Program-made: the position numbers and the translations under genes
Assembly: GCF_010093595.1 (NCBI RefSeq)
Contig: NW_022985447.1
Location: 1,064,407-1,128,406 of the forward strand
Length of the DNA: 64,000 nucleotides
From: Mytilinidion resinicola
Lineage: Eukaryota; Ascomycota; Dothideomycetes; Mytilinidiales; Mytilinidiaceae
Direction: 5' to 3'
Shown here: positions 10,766 to 22,653 of the stretch, one piece after another
Layout of the letters: every line of letters starts with the position of its first letter
Numbering within the stretch: the stretch's first letter is position 1
Notes under the pieces: model-generated
Database searches by the model: none
Told to the model about the DNA's origin: nothing
The model's input: the letters and a program-made list of their open reading frames with translations, nothing else

Positions 10766-13700
10766 AGCCAGAGAATCATGTCGTCCCATGGTTGGTCGCA
10801 TAGAGGGCTTCGGTACCTTGAGGCTCTCCCTCCACTTGACAGTCTCTGCGGTAGCTGATAGTGACATGATTCGTCTTGATGTGTGTGGTAGCAGCGTCAA
10901 AGGGCTCAGGTATCAGGGTATTCGAAAAGCGAGGAGGAATTGACACGATAGACCGGTATTCAATTACCTCACTACACGGGCGCCCACTTTTTATACCCCA
11001 ACGCCCTTCCCACTCCGCCTTTATGACACCATACCATACCATCCCCCAAGCCCCTCACACCAGCCGTAGACCGCAAAATCCCTTATCGTGAACTCTGGCC
11101 CTCTGTGTTGACAGCCTAGTCCCACGCAGCGCCTGGGTTCTTTCGCACCCGGTGCTCGTACTTCCCCCTCCTATTGGTTCACACTACGAAAAGTACAGGG
11201 TACCAACGCTCTTCGACGTCAACGGCGGCACAATGGCTCAGCTTTTCTTAACCTGCTTGAGTATTGCCCCACTAACAGAGGGGTACGTACGTGCTACACG
11301 AGTAGGGAAGAAGGAGGATGGCACCCATTATCCCCTGATCGGTGACTTTCCGCGGGAAGAGGCGCAGCAGTGTTCAATCCAATCCGCTCAACCAACTTCC
11401 TCAACCTATCTCGAGTACCCGCGGGTATTGCTTCGTGCCGTGGGATCGTAACCCAGCACCCAGCCCAGCCACCTCATTCCGAGCCTCTGTGCCTTGGACG
11501 GAGGGAAAGGGTCTGGGGAGCACGGCACTCAATCGACCGCAGTGGCCAGAATCCCATCGACCCTTTCCGATGGCGATCCTCCATCGATTTCGATGAGTCT
11601 CTTGCCTCCTAGATGGCCCAGTCCCTTGATCGGCACGAGGCTACCAGCAAGCGGCCGAGGGAGCCTCGAAAAAGCTACCCCTCACCCAGAGCCGCTCTAC
11701 CTCTCAAAAGTGCCTCCCTCATCGTGAATTCCCAATTCCATCATTCATCTCTGGCGCCCAAACCAGCGATCAGGTTCTAGGACTGTGCTGCACGCTGCAT
11801 ACGGCCCGCCCCACTCCCCACAACGACGTCAGTACGTCACTCCCTTCGTGGGCCGCTTGAAGCTAGCATACGGCACGCATGTACGGTGAGACTCACGCTT
11901 ATTCCGCCGTAGGTCTCCAGTCGGCCGCGGACTCTCGAGCCACTCAGCGCCTCTCCTTGGCCCTCGTCAGTTGGGTGGGCGTCAGCGTTGCAGCCTACGC
12001 AGGTGCATGAACAGGGCCTCTTGGCTGAAGGCGGGCGGAGTGCCTCTTCTAGCATCTCGCTACTCAAGGGGCTCTCACGCCGTCTCCCCGGCCTGAGAAA
12101 AGAAGAAGAAGAAGAAGAAGAAGAAGAAGAAGAAGAAGAAGAGAAGAGAGTGCTAGAATTCTCTCTATCAGACGGGCGAATCCGGTTTGATGGGCAAAAT
12201 ACATAGTTGTATCAAACTTCATCTAGGGTCTCACGCTCTCATGCCATCTGCGAGTCGCTTTCAATATTCTATGTATCAGAAGCGTCTAACTACGCTACAG
12301 CCGAGAACGCACCGCACAATGAGTTTCACCTCTGCCCCCCCGCCTCCTCCCCAGCCCCCTGCACAGAATAGAATCCTGACAGCGCTTAAACGTCGTCTTT
12401 CATGCATTGCATATAAAAATCCACATAACCCTCCCCTGCACAATGACGCTTCGCTCGTAAGCAAGTAATGACGGGACCGACCCTTCGTGCCGGGTGAGGC
12501 GTTCGGGGAATGCGGATGGGGATGTCATCATGCGTTCCGCAGTCGTATCGTGATGGCGTGTCTCCCGCGAGGGACGTTGGTGGCTGTTTTTGTAGTCCTA
12601 GCCCTGTATCGTTGCTTCGCCGCCGTCTCAAAAAGAAAAAACCACGGTTGTTGATCCGCGTTTCGCCAGGCATGTATCTAACATTTAATTTTCTTTGAAA
12701 GTGGAGGTAAGAGAAGGTAAGGAGGGGGGGGGGGCCGCCGCCCTCTCCAATGCTCGCCGCTATCTATCTCCATAGCCAATATACAACCAGCCAAGGCCGG
12801 CCCAGGACTATTATACATGCACCCGTATAGCCACTCCCCATTACGATGCCCTTAAAGTGAACCCGTCGAACCATCGTCTCAGACACCAGGGGATGCGATG
12901 CGCCGTGAATATCGTAGGAAAAAAAAAAAAAAAAAACCCCTCCTGCAATAGCCCAGACCCCACGGGTCCGTTGCATATACCAATAGATCAACACTAGTGG
13001 TGTGAGTCCTCTTCCAGAGCCGCGGCGACGAACTCGACGTCCTTTACGTCGACGAAGGGTAGGCAGCAAGTTGATTTGAGTCGCCGCAACCTCAAGCCAT
13101 GGAGATGGCAGGCCTGAAGCCGTCTCTGCGTTGGTTCTTCCTCCTCTTCTGGAAAAGAGTGAACCGTTTCCAGACGACACCACGGGGAGGTGCGGTGTCC
13201 GATTTCGTCGTACGTTCATAAGCCGTAGGTAGGCAGCAAGCTGGTCGTGAAATCGGGTGTTAGAAGCCTCACACATCACACCTCAGCGCACTCGCACAAA
13301 TTAGAGCAGAACATCCTTTACTACACACACACACACGCACCACCACCACCCCGTCCCCCCATCCCACTCCCCCCTCAAAGTATAAGAGAATCGAAGACCG
13401 CTCAGCCACACCCCCCTCCCCCCACCACAGCCAACCGCGATGAATTAGGAAAAAGAGTTCCTCCCGCCCCCCACCCCTTCCATATTGCTAAAAACCCGAG
13501 GAGCCGTTACTTTGATAAAAAGAGGGGTAAGAGAAAGAGAGAGCTAAGTCAGCAAAATCGGTCTTCACTTCCAAGAAAACCAAAAAAGTTAAACATATTT
13601 CTCTCCTTGCTTTCCTTTCCATCCGGGGTGTGTCGCGCCCACGCCACAAAACAAATTTGTTCATCTCCTCTCTTGTGATTCCGAAAGAAAGAGAAAGAGA

Positions 13701-14053
13701 AGAAAAGATCCCCAGCCCTCGCAGGGTATCACAGAAATCGAGAAAATGCGGAAGCGAAGGGAGATTTAAGCTTCCTCGCATGGTGGCAAAAGGCAAAAGC
13801 AAGGCAAAAAAGCAACAGGGCACCGACGACGGAGAGAGAAAAGAGGAAAGCAAACAGACAACCAGGGAGAAAAAAAAACAAAGTTTTCACAACGCCGTAT
13901 ATGACATGGCGATTAGAAGCCGTCGTCCGAATGACATGCCGCCCGTGATTCCATAACAAGACAAATCTCTTCCTCGCTTTCAATCGCTCGCTCGCCGTGA
14001 GGCAGGGGGCTTGGTATCAATGCACGCCCCCTTGTCTCCTTTTCTTCTGGTCA
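10766..14053. other. Long intergenic region with simple repeats
   Basis: About 3.3 kb between the HAD phosphatase promoter and the G-alpha 3' end. It holds a GAA/AAG triplet run (12099-12143), a G run near 12724-12734, an A run near 12919-12936, a CA run near 13321-13337 and broad CT/GA-biased tracts at 13340-13880. None of the open frames shows recognisable protein features or consistent splice joins. The part next to 14053 probably includes the G-alpha 3' untranslated region. Confidence 0.5.
12099..12143. repeat. GAA triplet microsatellite
   Basis: About 14 uninterrupted AGA/GAA units on the plus strand. It lies in non-coding DNA; the poly-Glu open frame across it is a by-product. Length polymorphism between isolates is likely. 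Confidence 0.9.
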
Positions 14054-15332
14054 TTATATCAGACCGCACATGCGGAGGTTCTCTTGAATTATGATGTCTG
14101 GGATATATTAGTACATGGGTGAGTTGTGTTTCAGATTGGGATTGGCTTACCGTTCACTGCGGCCATGACGAATCGGATTTGCATTGTGTCGGTGGCGCAT
14201 GTGAAATGGGTGTAGATTTGCTTGGTCTCATGTTGGTTGAGCGATACGAAGCGATTGAGGATGTAGTCGCAAGCCGCGGCGTAGTCAGGGCCACCTAGTA
14301 TCAGGTTAGATACAGCATATTCAACCAAGGGAGAAAGTTACGAACCTTCGTAGTCAGGGAAGTAGTTCTTCATGGGGCTGACGGGGAGCTTCTCCTTGAA
14401 CCTGTCGATCTTGTTCAAGAACAGGATGATCGATGTCTTGACAAACCACCGCGAGTTGCAGATGGAGTCGAACAGGGTGAGAGCTTCCTGCATACGGTTG
14501 ACGGTCTCATCCTCGAAGAGCAGCTGGTCATATTCGGAGATGGCGACGAGGAAGAGGATGGTGGTCACGTTCTCGAAACAGTGGATCCACTTCTTTCGCT
14601 CCGACCGTTGTCCTCCGACATCGAACATGCGGTAGGTCAGGTCGCCGATGATGAAGGTGGTCTCAGTGATACCAGTGGTTTTGACACGCGAGCGGAGGAC
14701 ATCCTGGTCGTTGGGGATGTAGTCCGGAGCGGCAATGCGGTCAATGGAATCGAAGTAGCTGCGATCAGGTCAGCGTTATAATCACGGAAAGAATAATGGC
14801 GAGTAACGTACTATTTGGCAGAGTCGTTGAGCTGGTATTCGCGGGAGCGCTGGAAGCACTGCTGGACACCGGCATCCTTCCAGAGCACGGCAATGGCGTT
14901 GCCAACTTCTGGGGGTAGGCTGTCACCCTCGATCTGGGCTGGCTGCATGAAGATGGTCTGCACGTGGTACTCGGCGCGCTGGTCGTCAAGGGGCAGTTCC
15001 AGCGACTCCATGGCCTCGAGGATGACGCGCATCGACTGCACGGTGTTGCTGAAGATGATTTCCTTGAACGACTCTCGCTCATCGCGCGAGTAGCCACCCT
15101 CGTGGATGAGCTTCATCTGCTTCAGGATCGTCGACTTTCCAGACTCTCCGGCACCTGGTGATTGTCAGTTTGCTGCATATTGCATGACCTGACAGGCGGG
15201 CCGCCAGCACGCACCGAGCAGCAGCATCTTGATCTCGTTTCGCTGCATCATCTTGTCCCGCTTGAGCTGGTTCTCGATCTCCTCATTCCTCTGCTTCCCC
15301 TCCTTCTCCTCTGTGCTCATTCCGCAACCCAT
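14054..15332 (-). CDS. gna1: Heterotrimeric G protein alpha subunit, fungal group I (GNA-1/FadA type)
   Basis: GTP-binding signalling subunit at the plasma membrane; this class controls growth, conidiation, mating and often secondary metabolism (family knowledge). Five exons: 15332-15215, 15154-14812, 14758-14346, 14294-14151, 14097-14054, exactly 353 aa, the usual length. The N-terminus MGCGMS carries the Gly2 myristoylation and Cys3 palmitoylation sites. The P-loop GAGESGKST is rebuilt across intron 1. Switch II is [12 protein letters not shown], the guanine-specificity motif is FLNKIDRF, and a TCATDT motif follows. The last exon ends in CGLI, with the Cys four from the end that pertussis toxin modifies in Gi-type subunits. 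Two introns interrupt codons at Gly-encoding GGT, a common arrangement in this gene. The start and end are well supported. Confidence 0.97.
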
Positions 15333-17832
15333 TGTGACGGGTGGTAGTTATGTCCGGTGGGCGATTAGGGGTGTAGATGTGGTTCCGTAGGCCTGCCGGT
15401 ACAGAATCCTGCGTAGAAACACGTCAGTATGCAGCGGCGAAGAGTGCAGCAAGCAGGAGCGGTGTGTGCTCGCAGCGGGGGTCGGCGTGCGGCAGACAGC
15501 GGCGGAGGAGTTTGCTCGCCGCTTGGCTTGCGTAGATGTCGAGGGCAGGGCAGGCAAGGCGGGCGATTGAGGCTGGACGTACCTATAATTACAAGCCGTA
15601 GATGCAGGGCAAAGGGAGCGACTGCGGGAGACAGGCGCAGACGTCGGTGGTGAAGGGAGCTGGCTGGCGGAGACGGCACTCTCGCTACGGGCCAAACAGC
15701 GGAGAGGCGGCTGCCAATGGACTGGAGAGGGCACAGGCAGACGGCGCGGGTCCTTGTTGAGGAATTGAGAGCGGTGGCACAGCAGCGGGCTGGCTGTGCG
15801 GATGGGAGTCGAGAGAGTGGCCTGGTGAGGGTGTCGAGGTCTGAAGAAGAGAGTTGGCCTGGCTGGCTTTGGTGTGAGCGAGCGAAAGGAGACGCCCGGG
15901 GCCGATGTGCAAGGGGTGGCCTGCTCGCTTGCTGATTGGCGGGCGCCAGGAGAGCGACTGCCGGCCCCGTACACGAACCACAACACAGACCTCTCGTCAC
16001 CACGCAATCTCAGCGCACGATGCGGCTGCAACTGTCAGGCCTCGACGGGCTGCTCCAAACCGACATCGGCGGCCACTCCAGCACTTCCTGGCCGCTCCTC
16101 CGCGCAATGCGCAGGCAGACTCTCACGGCACCACGGCGCACGGCAGGCCTCCTGGGGCGTCGCAGCACCGCTGTTCCACCTGCTCTGCTCGACCACCGGC
16201 GTCCCTGTCCGCCGTGTCACAGCCGGCCCGCGCTCGGATGGGTAGCGGTGCGGACTGACTAGCACGAGGTTTCTAGAAGCAGTCTAGAAAAGGGGCCCTG
16301 GAGCGACTGGAGCGACTGAGCCTGCTGGTGCTCGCTGTGGCCGCCGCTGAGACTCGCTGCGAAACGTCTGGCGGCTGTTGCACTGGCATCGCAACGGGCA
16401 GCCTCAGCGGTGGACAAAGGCGGCGCTGCTGCCACCTTCTTCGCTGGCTGGGCTGGGGTTGGCTGCGGTGTGCTCGCTGCAGTTTCAGATGCGCCCGCCG
16501 TTCGCCTCGTCGAGCTGCACGCCACCGCTGAGCCAACCAGGCCCTTTCGCCGGCTCTCCGCTGCACGCACTGCTCCGAGCGCGCCCCCGGCATGCCGCAT
16601 CGCATCTGTTGCGGGCTAGCGAGGCTGCAGTGCCCGCGATCAAACTCTGCTTGGTGGTCCCCTCCGCGCAACCACGACGCCGACCGTCTTCATCTCCCCG
16701 ACTCGCGCACCAGACGTCGCCTGAGCCGCGATGCCCATTCCAGCCGCGGGCTCCCCTTTCTGCCCGATCGCCGCACCCGCAGCGTGTGCAGCAGCTGGCG
16801 CTCCCAAATTGTGAGCCTCAATGTCCGGCGCGCCCAGCAGGGCCCTCCTTGCGTGCTGCTGCGGGGCGACGAAACGGGGTCCCAGAATCCGCGACACGCA
16901 CTGGAAACATGGAGTAGCGAGGTGTCCTGCGTGATCGGGGGTTAGCTCTATCGCCGGCTGTGCTTGGCTGCACGCCGCCTCCGCCCGTTGAGCTCTGCTG
17001 TCTCCATCGAGGAATGCAACAACCTCAACCGTGGTCCAGCCAGATGTTATCTGCGTTTAGCTCTATGCTGACTCGCGCTAGGCTTTTCTTCCGTCTAGTT
17101 TCATATCTTCAGAAAAGGATTCTTCTTCGATTTTATCGAACGGGAAACTATTTCCGCTCGCTTATATCTCAACTCTATCAACCTTACTCTTAAGAAAGTT
17201 TTTTGGTTCGAAGAATAAACAGAAAGACAATCAAACCGCAAATACAACCACCATGTACCCGAGATGATCGCTTCTAGATCTTCCTCACGTCGGCCCGATC
17301 TCTTTGCACCAGCCTCTGTCCGCCTCCAAATCTGGTCAGGCCCAACTAAAGTCACGTCGCGCGCCACGAGAACGGCCCGAGGGCAAATCGCCGCAAGACC
17401 ACGTTTTCTGCTGTCCAGGCTCAGGTACCCGCATCCTCTTGGCCGAGAAGAGACTATTTCCCGCTGTGCTCGTTCCTGCAGCGGATAAGTCGATACACTT
17501 CCCCGCGCCTGCACCATGTCACGCCAGTCACAGACCTAAAAGCATACCTGAAACCAGGAATCCGTTTATAGTAATCGACACCTACTTCGAGAAGACCATG
17601 GGAAGGTGAGAGTTATTTGGGAGACGATCTCTTCGTTCTTGGATAGTAATGTATGATTACGACGATAGTGCTACAACAACCGTAGTGCGCTTACGGCCAT
17701 TATCGAATAGGGGGAAAGTGCTTAGGGGCGTTTTCCGGCGCTAGAATTCATGATTCAAGGCGGTTGTTAAATGAACCGGTCCGCTTACACAAAAGTTTTG
17801 GAAAATATAGTACCTTGATTGTGGAACTTCTA

Positions 17833-18252
17833 TCAAACTTCGAACATTACTTCAAATTCATCACCAATCTCAAACGACTTCCTCTCACAGTCCCGCAAAT
17901 AGACCGAATTACCGTTTATCGCTCATGACATTTCTACTTCAGTAGAGTCTTTTCTTATCGTCAATCTCCGCCCATCTAAAGTCAAGCAGCTTCCAATTCT
18001 CGAATCAGTGAATGTCCCAAATTCATCACAACTTAAAGGACGTGTCTTCATATTGTCTATCCCAATAAAAATTCAACAACGTTGATCTTTTCCCAAAATC
18101 ATGCCAATCAAGCTAGGGTGACGATTCCAACCAATAGAGTCAATGCTATTCTCAGCTCCGTCCTCCACGGATCTCAAGAACTTCCTATTCAAGTAATAGT
18201 CCAGTAGCTCACTATACACCAAAAGCAATGGCTTGGAATGCTGGACTTGCAT
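17833..18252 (-). pseudogene. Decayed ORF, family not recognised
   Basis: Reading down from ATG 18252, one frame stays protein-like for 140 codons to a TGA at 17833-17835, followed directly by TAG. It is broken only by two in-frame TGA codons, at 18073-18075 and 17923-17925. The translation has normal composition (starts MQVQHSKPLLLVYSELLDYY), with hydrophobic and charged residues alternating as in a folded domain. I do not recognise the family. The upstream sequence contains GGTAAG close before the ATG, so the true start may lie in an earlier exon. It could be the remnant of a lost gene, or of a mobile element hit by C-to-T mutation. Chance cannot be fully excluded. Confidence 0.4.
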
Positions 18253-19670
18253 CCACGCGCTTTCTTACCTTGATTAGCACCCATTCGTATCGACACCTGT
18301 CCGTATCTAGACGCTGCGTCGTCGCGCCTGATGTTTGGGCCACGACAACGCAGTGTTGAGGCGTTGGGCTAACACCCTCTTCGTTTGCTCAGTGTACTAT
18401 GTGGTTGCTTCGAGGTTTTTTTCGCCAATTTGGGCGATAAAGGCGGGGTCCAGCCAGCGTCAGACCTCACATCCCGCCAAAGGATCAGGATTCTCCATTC
18501 CTCCACAACTCTAGAATTAAGATAAAGCGCCTCAAACACGGGCACGCAAGCGAGTAGTAAAGGATCGCCATCCTTACGCTCCTAGTTCAAAAACCCTAAA
18601 AATCCAAACGCCGCGGTGCGAGCCCAGCTCGATCCTGGAGTCTTCCAACAGTAGTGGTCCTACGCTATTCCCATGTACATGCGTCGAGTTAAGTTGAATT
18701 CTAACACACATCCGGTCTAATATTTGCCAATCGCGTAAGCACTGGACGTGTGGGCACGCATTACCGCAAACGGTTTTGTCTAAATCTGTCACTTAGACTA
18801 ACAAGAAGCCCTCCCGTCTACAGCACATTGCCGGGTTAAGACGTAGTCAAGAACCTATACGTATACCCTCCACAAGCAGAGGTACTACCTACTCCTTCAG
18901 CCTTCGTGGCAGCTTTCAGAGTAAGAGCAAGAGTGTGCCTCCCCCTCCCCCTCCTTCTAATTCACATCACACATATCTATTCCTTGACCCGCTGAGTATG
19001 ACGCTACGGTATCGATAAGAATGCGGCCAATGAAAGCCATTAGGGATGAGAACTGCGGCGGCTTTCGCATGCTGTGTATAGCTCAATACGGTGTCTAACA
19101 CACGTTCAACGTAGCCTAGTCCGAGCGTTGCCCACCAGCCGGTTAGGGGATAGTGCACTCTTCCACGCGTATAAAGATCAAGCACGCTCTCGCTCTCGGG
19201 AAACTTTTTCTCTAGATCAACAGCGTTCCCGTCGCAACATATACCCAGTCTAACATGTACTTGTCAGACCAAAAACGGTGATTGTAAGACGTGGAGATGT
19301 TAAGCATGATTCTAGTCCAAGACGTGGAGGACCCGCCTACAGGAATAAGAATGGGGGAAGGGGAAGGGCCAGCTAGCCCCTGTGGGTTTCTCGAAGCGTG
19401 TTTCCACGACCTTCACTTTTATACCACCATTGCGTATATTCCGCACATCCTCATCTCTTCATCTCAGTATCCCAGTCACACAGTTCCTTCAGAAACTCGG
19501 AAGTCCAAAACTCTGCCAGGCTTTTCGCTACGTGTCTTTTGTTTCTTCGTTAAGATTTACCACTCGTGAGTGAGGTATCTATACTCCTCGCTCGCACATC
19601 ATATTGGATGTAGTGCCCGTCCTAGCCAACTATTGCAGCCAACGAACCACCCACGCTAAATCCACAAATG

Positions 19671-19700
19671 CAATCCCAATCCCAATCCCAATCCCAATCC
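19671..19700. repeat. CAATCC hexamer tandem repeat, five copies
   Basis: Five perfect adjacent copies of CAATCC on the plus strand, about 85 bp beyond the ThrE-like stop codon and so probably in its 3' untranslated region. It is not the TTAGGG fungal telomere repeat. Confidence 0.85.
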
Positions 19701-19785
19701 ACGCAATGCCAACTCCCAAAAAAAGCCGTTTAACAATGCACCATCCCCTTCTCCAATCCCCCCCCCTCCTCCTCTCCCATCACAC

Positions 19786-22653
19786 TCAAAAACTAAACAA
19801 CCCACTCCTCCTCTTCCCCACAGGGTACACCAACAACGCCGCCAAAAACAACCCCACGGTAATCCCAATCGCGACCTGCACCACCGAAAACCCCACCGTA
19901 AACGCCACGCTATTGATACTGGTCCCGCCGCTCGCCTCGACCGTCGCATTCGCCACCGTCGTCACCCCCGTCGCGTTCCGCGTAATCTGGTCCGCGCTCG
20001 TGATGCCGCTCACAAGACTCCCGCTCACGGATAGGCCCGAGGGGACCTGCACGAAGATGGCCGGCAGCATCGCCGCGGCCGCGAGCCCGTACCCGACCTT
20101 GCGCGGGCGCGCCTGGTACACGGACGAGTCGTCCGAGTGCAGGCGCGCGCCCATGGCGGGCCGCAGCGGCGGCGAGCTCTGCGCCCACGTCGCCGCGTGC
20201 TCGCTGCTGGCGCTCTTCTTGTGGTCGCTGCGCGCGAACGGGTTGAGCGACGTCCAGGGGTGGCGGCGCGAGAAGCGTTTCCGCGTGCGGCGCCACTTGG
20301 GCCGCCACGTAGATTCCCACCGGTCCAGGAACCAGTTGTCGACGTACCTCCCCAGCCGCGCGTGGAGGTTCGCGAGGACGCCGATGGTCAGCGCGCCGAG
20401 GGTATTCGAGACCTGCGCGTTGCCGGCGAAGCGCTTGGACGAGTGGAAGTTGACGACGTAGCCGGCGAGGGAGATGAAGAGCATGGCGGGAGCCTGCTTC
20501 CACTTCGCCTGGTTGATGACGAGCAGGCAGAGGGTGAAGGCGAAGACGAAGAGCGGGTAGTAGTCCGAGGATAAGGGGTTCTCGCACGTCGTGGCGGAGG
20601 TGGCCGTGGGCATGGCGAGGCCGAAGAGCACGGTGCCGATGGTGATGCCGAAGCCGAGGAAGAGCGAGTAGATGATAGCGTAGACCATGCGCACGGAGCC
20701 GGCGACGATGTGGCGGGATTGCAGCTCGAGCGAGGCGGAGAGCACGGTGAAGCCCGGTAGGATGAGGGCGATGCTGGATTGGGCCAGCGCGGAGAAGCAG
20801 AAGAGGTTGCCGCCGCGGATGGACCCGAAGCCGCGCGCGAGGAAGGAGGTCATGACGGCGGCGGAGATCTCGAAGACGTTGGAGATCATTTCGTTCTGGG
20901 GCGAGACGATGAGCTGGAGCCAGCCGAGCAGGCAGCCGAGCAGGAAGGCGATGGGGAGGTCGATCCAGCGTGCTTGGAAGGCGAAGGGACCGACGCTGGC
21001 GGATGCGAGGCCGTAGACTGGGACCAAGAACCAAGGGCTGTACTTCGCTTTACGATTGATGATATCTTCGAGGCGTGGGGTCGCTTCTTCGACGCCGATA
21101 CGGTCGTGCAGGACGTCTTTGTATATCTCGTGCGTATCGCGGAGCTTGCCTAGGTCGACGCCTTGGGCGGTGCGGACGAGTTTGACTTCGGTGGTATGGA
21201 CCGAGGAGTCGTCGAAAGAGATGATCATGCAGTCCGGGATGTAGAGGAACTGGGCTTCGATTTCTAAAACACGGGCCGACATGTTCATGTATTCCTCCAG
21301 ACGGTGAGTCGGGGCGCCATACTTCATCAAGGCTTTGCATAATTTGCGCAGATATTGCTGCCGGGCAAGCGTACCAGCAAGGTGGATCTTGATTTTGATC
21401 TGCTCGTCGCGGCTCGATTTGCTCATTCTGCTGAATGCAGAGGCGATGGAAGTGGCGCTCTTTGTTCGCTTCCCCATTGGTGGTTTGTGCTTGGAGTGTT
21501 TCAGCCTCGCCGAAACCTCTTCGCCAAGATCTCTTTGTACTGGAGATGCGAGCCCAGTCGATGACTCGACGAGCTTAGATATGGATGAGTGGAGTTCATT
21601 GCTGGAGTTATTGCTACTTCGGGAGTACCAATGTCGTGCATTGTGATGAGAATTCAATGGAGTGCTGGTGCCAGGAGTACTAGCACCAGATATGGGAGGA
21701 GAGTGTTCCGGAGTATTGGCCGCCGTAGACGCACCGCTGAAGGAATCTGAGGGGTATTTTTGATGCCCGCCTGAAGATTGACCAGATGGATAGTTGCCGT
21801 TCGCCTTCAAGAGTGTGCCGAGGATACCTGTTCGGTACTTTGAAGGAACCGGGACGTAAGTATCTGCTGGCTCGAGCTCGTTGGTAGGTGTAATCTGGCC
21901 AGATGCGAGGCCACTGGCCTCTATGTACCGAAAGTCGTCGGGCCTCTGGCGAACTCTGCTTGTGTTTTGTCGGAGCAAATGGTCAGCTTGTGCTAGGAAC
22001 TCTTTCTGCTTGAGTGTCGTTGGAGCCTCGTCCTCTTCACTGAGGTCGCCAGGTGTTTCCGTTCCTCCATAGTCCGTAAGAGGAATATTATCGAATCTTC
22101 GCAGCTGGCTTCCCATAGCCGGTGGTGCAAACTCAGCAGAGCTCCTCCGAGAACCCGGCGCTGAGTTGCTGCCCAAAGTTTGGGCTAGTCTTGTAGCACG
22201 TATCTGAGCTTCGATTCCCGATCGCCTCTTTTCCACATTGGCATCGTTAGGCAAGTCGTCTCCAAGGAAGAATTCTACTGGCGGCGTGCGGGTTCCCTTC
22301 CGTATAGCTGGTCTTGGCTTTGGCGGGGGTTCGAGCCTAGGTTCTGGCATCGGTCGAGGCGATGGCGGTGGAGGATGTCCGGTCAACATCTCTTGAACCG
22401 AAGCGTGTAAAATGTCGTGAGATACATCGGGTCGTTCGATCCCGCTAACTGGCGATGCATGATGTGAATGTGAATTTGAAGGTGTATCGGGGGTGGCGGA
22501 AATCACCGGCGAGGGCGGGGAGGGTGCACCGGATTCTCGCGGAGAGTCGATAAATCCAACACGTTTGTGGGAATGTGGCTGGTCCATTGACTCTTCAGAA
22601 TAATGATGATGAGCGTCGAAGTGCTCGGCATCCCAGGAATCTGAGGGCTCCAT
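19786..22653 (-). CDS. ThrE/Prm10-like membrane transporter
   Basis: A single uninterrupted frame of 955 aa. The first ~420 residues are Ser/Pro-rich and probably cytosolic. The conserved part starts at LCKALMKYGAPTHRLEEYM, the soluble half of the threonine/serine exporter (ThrE, DUF1212) fold. Multiple membrane segments follow from about residue 545: GLASASVGPFAF, LPIAFLLGCLLGWLQLIV, the MTSFLARGFGSIRGGNLFCFSA stretch, IALILPGFTVLSASLEL, a long IIYSLFLGFGITIGTVLFGL segment, and further pairs to the C-terminus. The yeast relative is Prm10, a pheromone-regulated membrane protein of unknown substrate; bacterial ThrE exports Thr/Ser. Function in fungi is inferred from the family only. The final segments after a loop of ~100 residues form the second ThrE half. 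ATG 22653 is the first in frame. Confidence 0.88.
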   Translation of the reverse strand: MEPSDSWDAEHFDAHHHYSEESMDQPHSHKRVGFIDSPRESGAPSPPSPVISATPDTPSNSHSHHASPVSGIERPDVSHDILHASVQEMLTGHPPPPSPRPMPEPRLEPPPKPRPAIRKGTRTPPVEFFLGDDLPNDANVEKRRSGIEAQIRATRLAQTLGSNSAPGSRRSSAEFAPPAMGSQLRRFDNIPLTDYGGTETPGDLSEEDEAPTTLKQKEFLAQADHLLRQNTSRVRQRPDDFRYIEASGLASGQITPTNELEPADTYVPVPSKYRTGILGTLLKANGNYPSGQSSGGHQKYPSDSFSGASTAANTPEHSPPISGASTPGTSTPLNSHHNARHWYSRSSNNSSNELHSSISKLVESSTGLASPVQRDLGEEVSARLKHSKHKPPMGKRTKSATSIASAFSRMSKSSRDEQIKIKIHLAGTLARQQYLRKLCKALMKYGAPTHRLEEYMNMSARVLEIEAQFLYIPDCMIISFDDSSVHTTEVKLVRTAQGVDLGKLRDTHEIYKDVLHDRIGVEEATPRLEDIINRKAKYSPWFLVPVYGLASASVGPFAFQARWIDLPIAFLLGCLLGWLQLIVSPQNEMISNVFEISAAVMTSFLARGFGSIRGGNLFCFSALAQSSIALILPGFTVLSASLELQSRHIVAGSVRMVYAIIYSLFLGFGITIGTVLFGLAMPTATSATTCENPLSSDYYPLFVFAFTLCLLVINQAKWKQAPAMLFISLAGYVVNFHSSKRFAGNAQVSNTLGALTIGVLANLHARLGRYVDNWFLDRWESTWRPKWRRTRKRFSRRHPWTSLNPFARSDHKKSASSEHAATWAQSSPPLRPAMGARLHSDDSSVYQARPRKVGYGLAAAAMLPAIFVQVPSGLSVSGSLVSGITSADQITRNATGVTTVANATVEASGGTSINSVAFTVGFSVVQVAIGITVGLFLAALLVYPVGKRRSGLFSF

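Larger units (their letters stand above)
15333..19785. other. Long intergenic region upstream of the G-alpha gene
   Basis: Over 4 kb with no intact gene that I can support. 15340-17000 is GC-rich and produces many overlapping Arg/Pro/Ala/Ser frames on all strands, the pattern of composition rather than coding. 17050-19600 is more AT-rich and contains one decayed ORF (17833-18252, listed separately), and possibly a second piece at 18574-18792. A CAATCC hexamer run lies at 19671-19700, just past the stop of the next gene. Confidence 0.5.

Noticed and set aside
15348..16945. Dense overlapping frames of 60-230 aa on both strands
   Set aside because: All strands are open at once because the DNA is GC-rich with few stop words. 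No frame shows conserved motifs or splice joins, and no start stands out.
19671..19700. Telomere-like repeat
   Set aside because: The unit is CAATCC, not TTAGGG/CCCTAA, and only five copies occur inside a gene-bearing region.
19910..21034. 374-aa minus-strand and 100-145-aa plus-strand frames over the ThrE-like gene
   Set aside because: Out-of-frame Arg/His/Pro-rich shadows of the transmembrane-coding part of the 955-aa protein.
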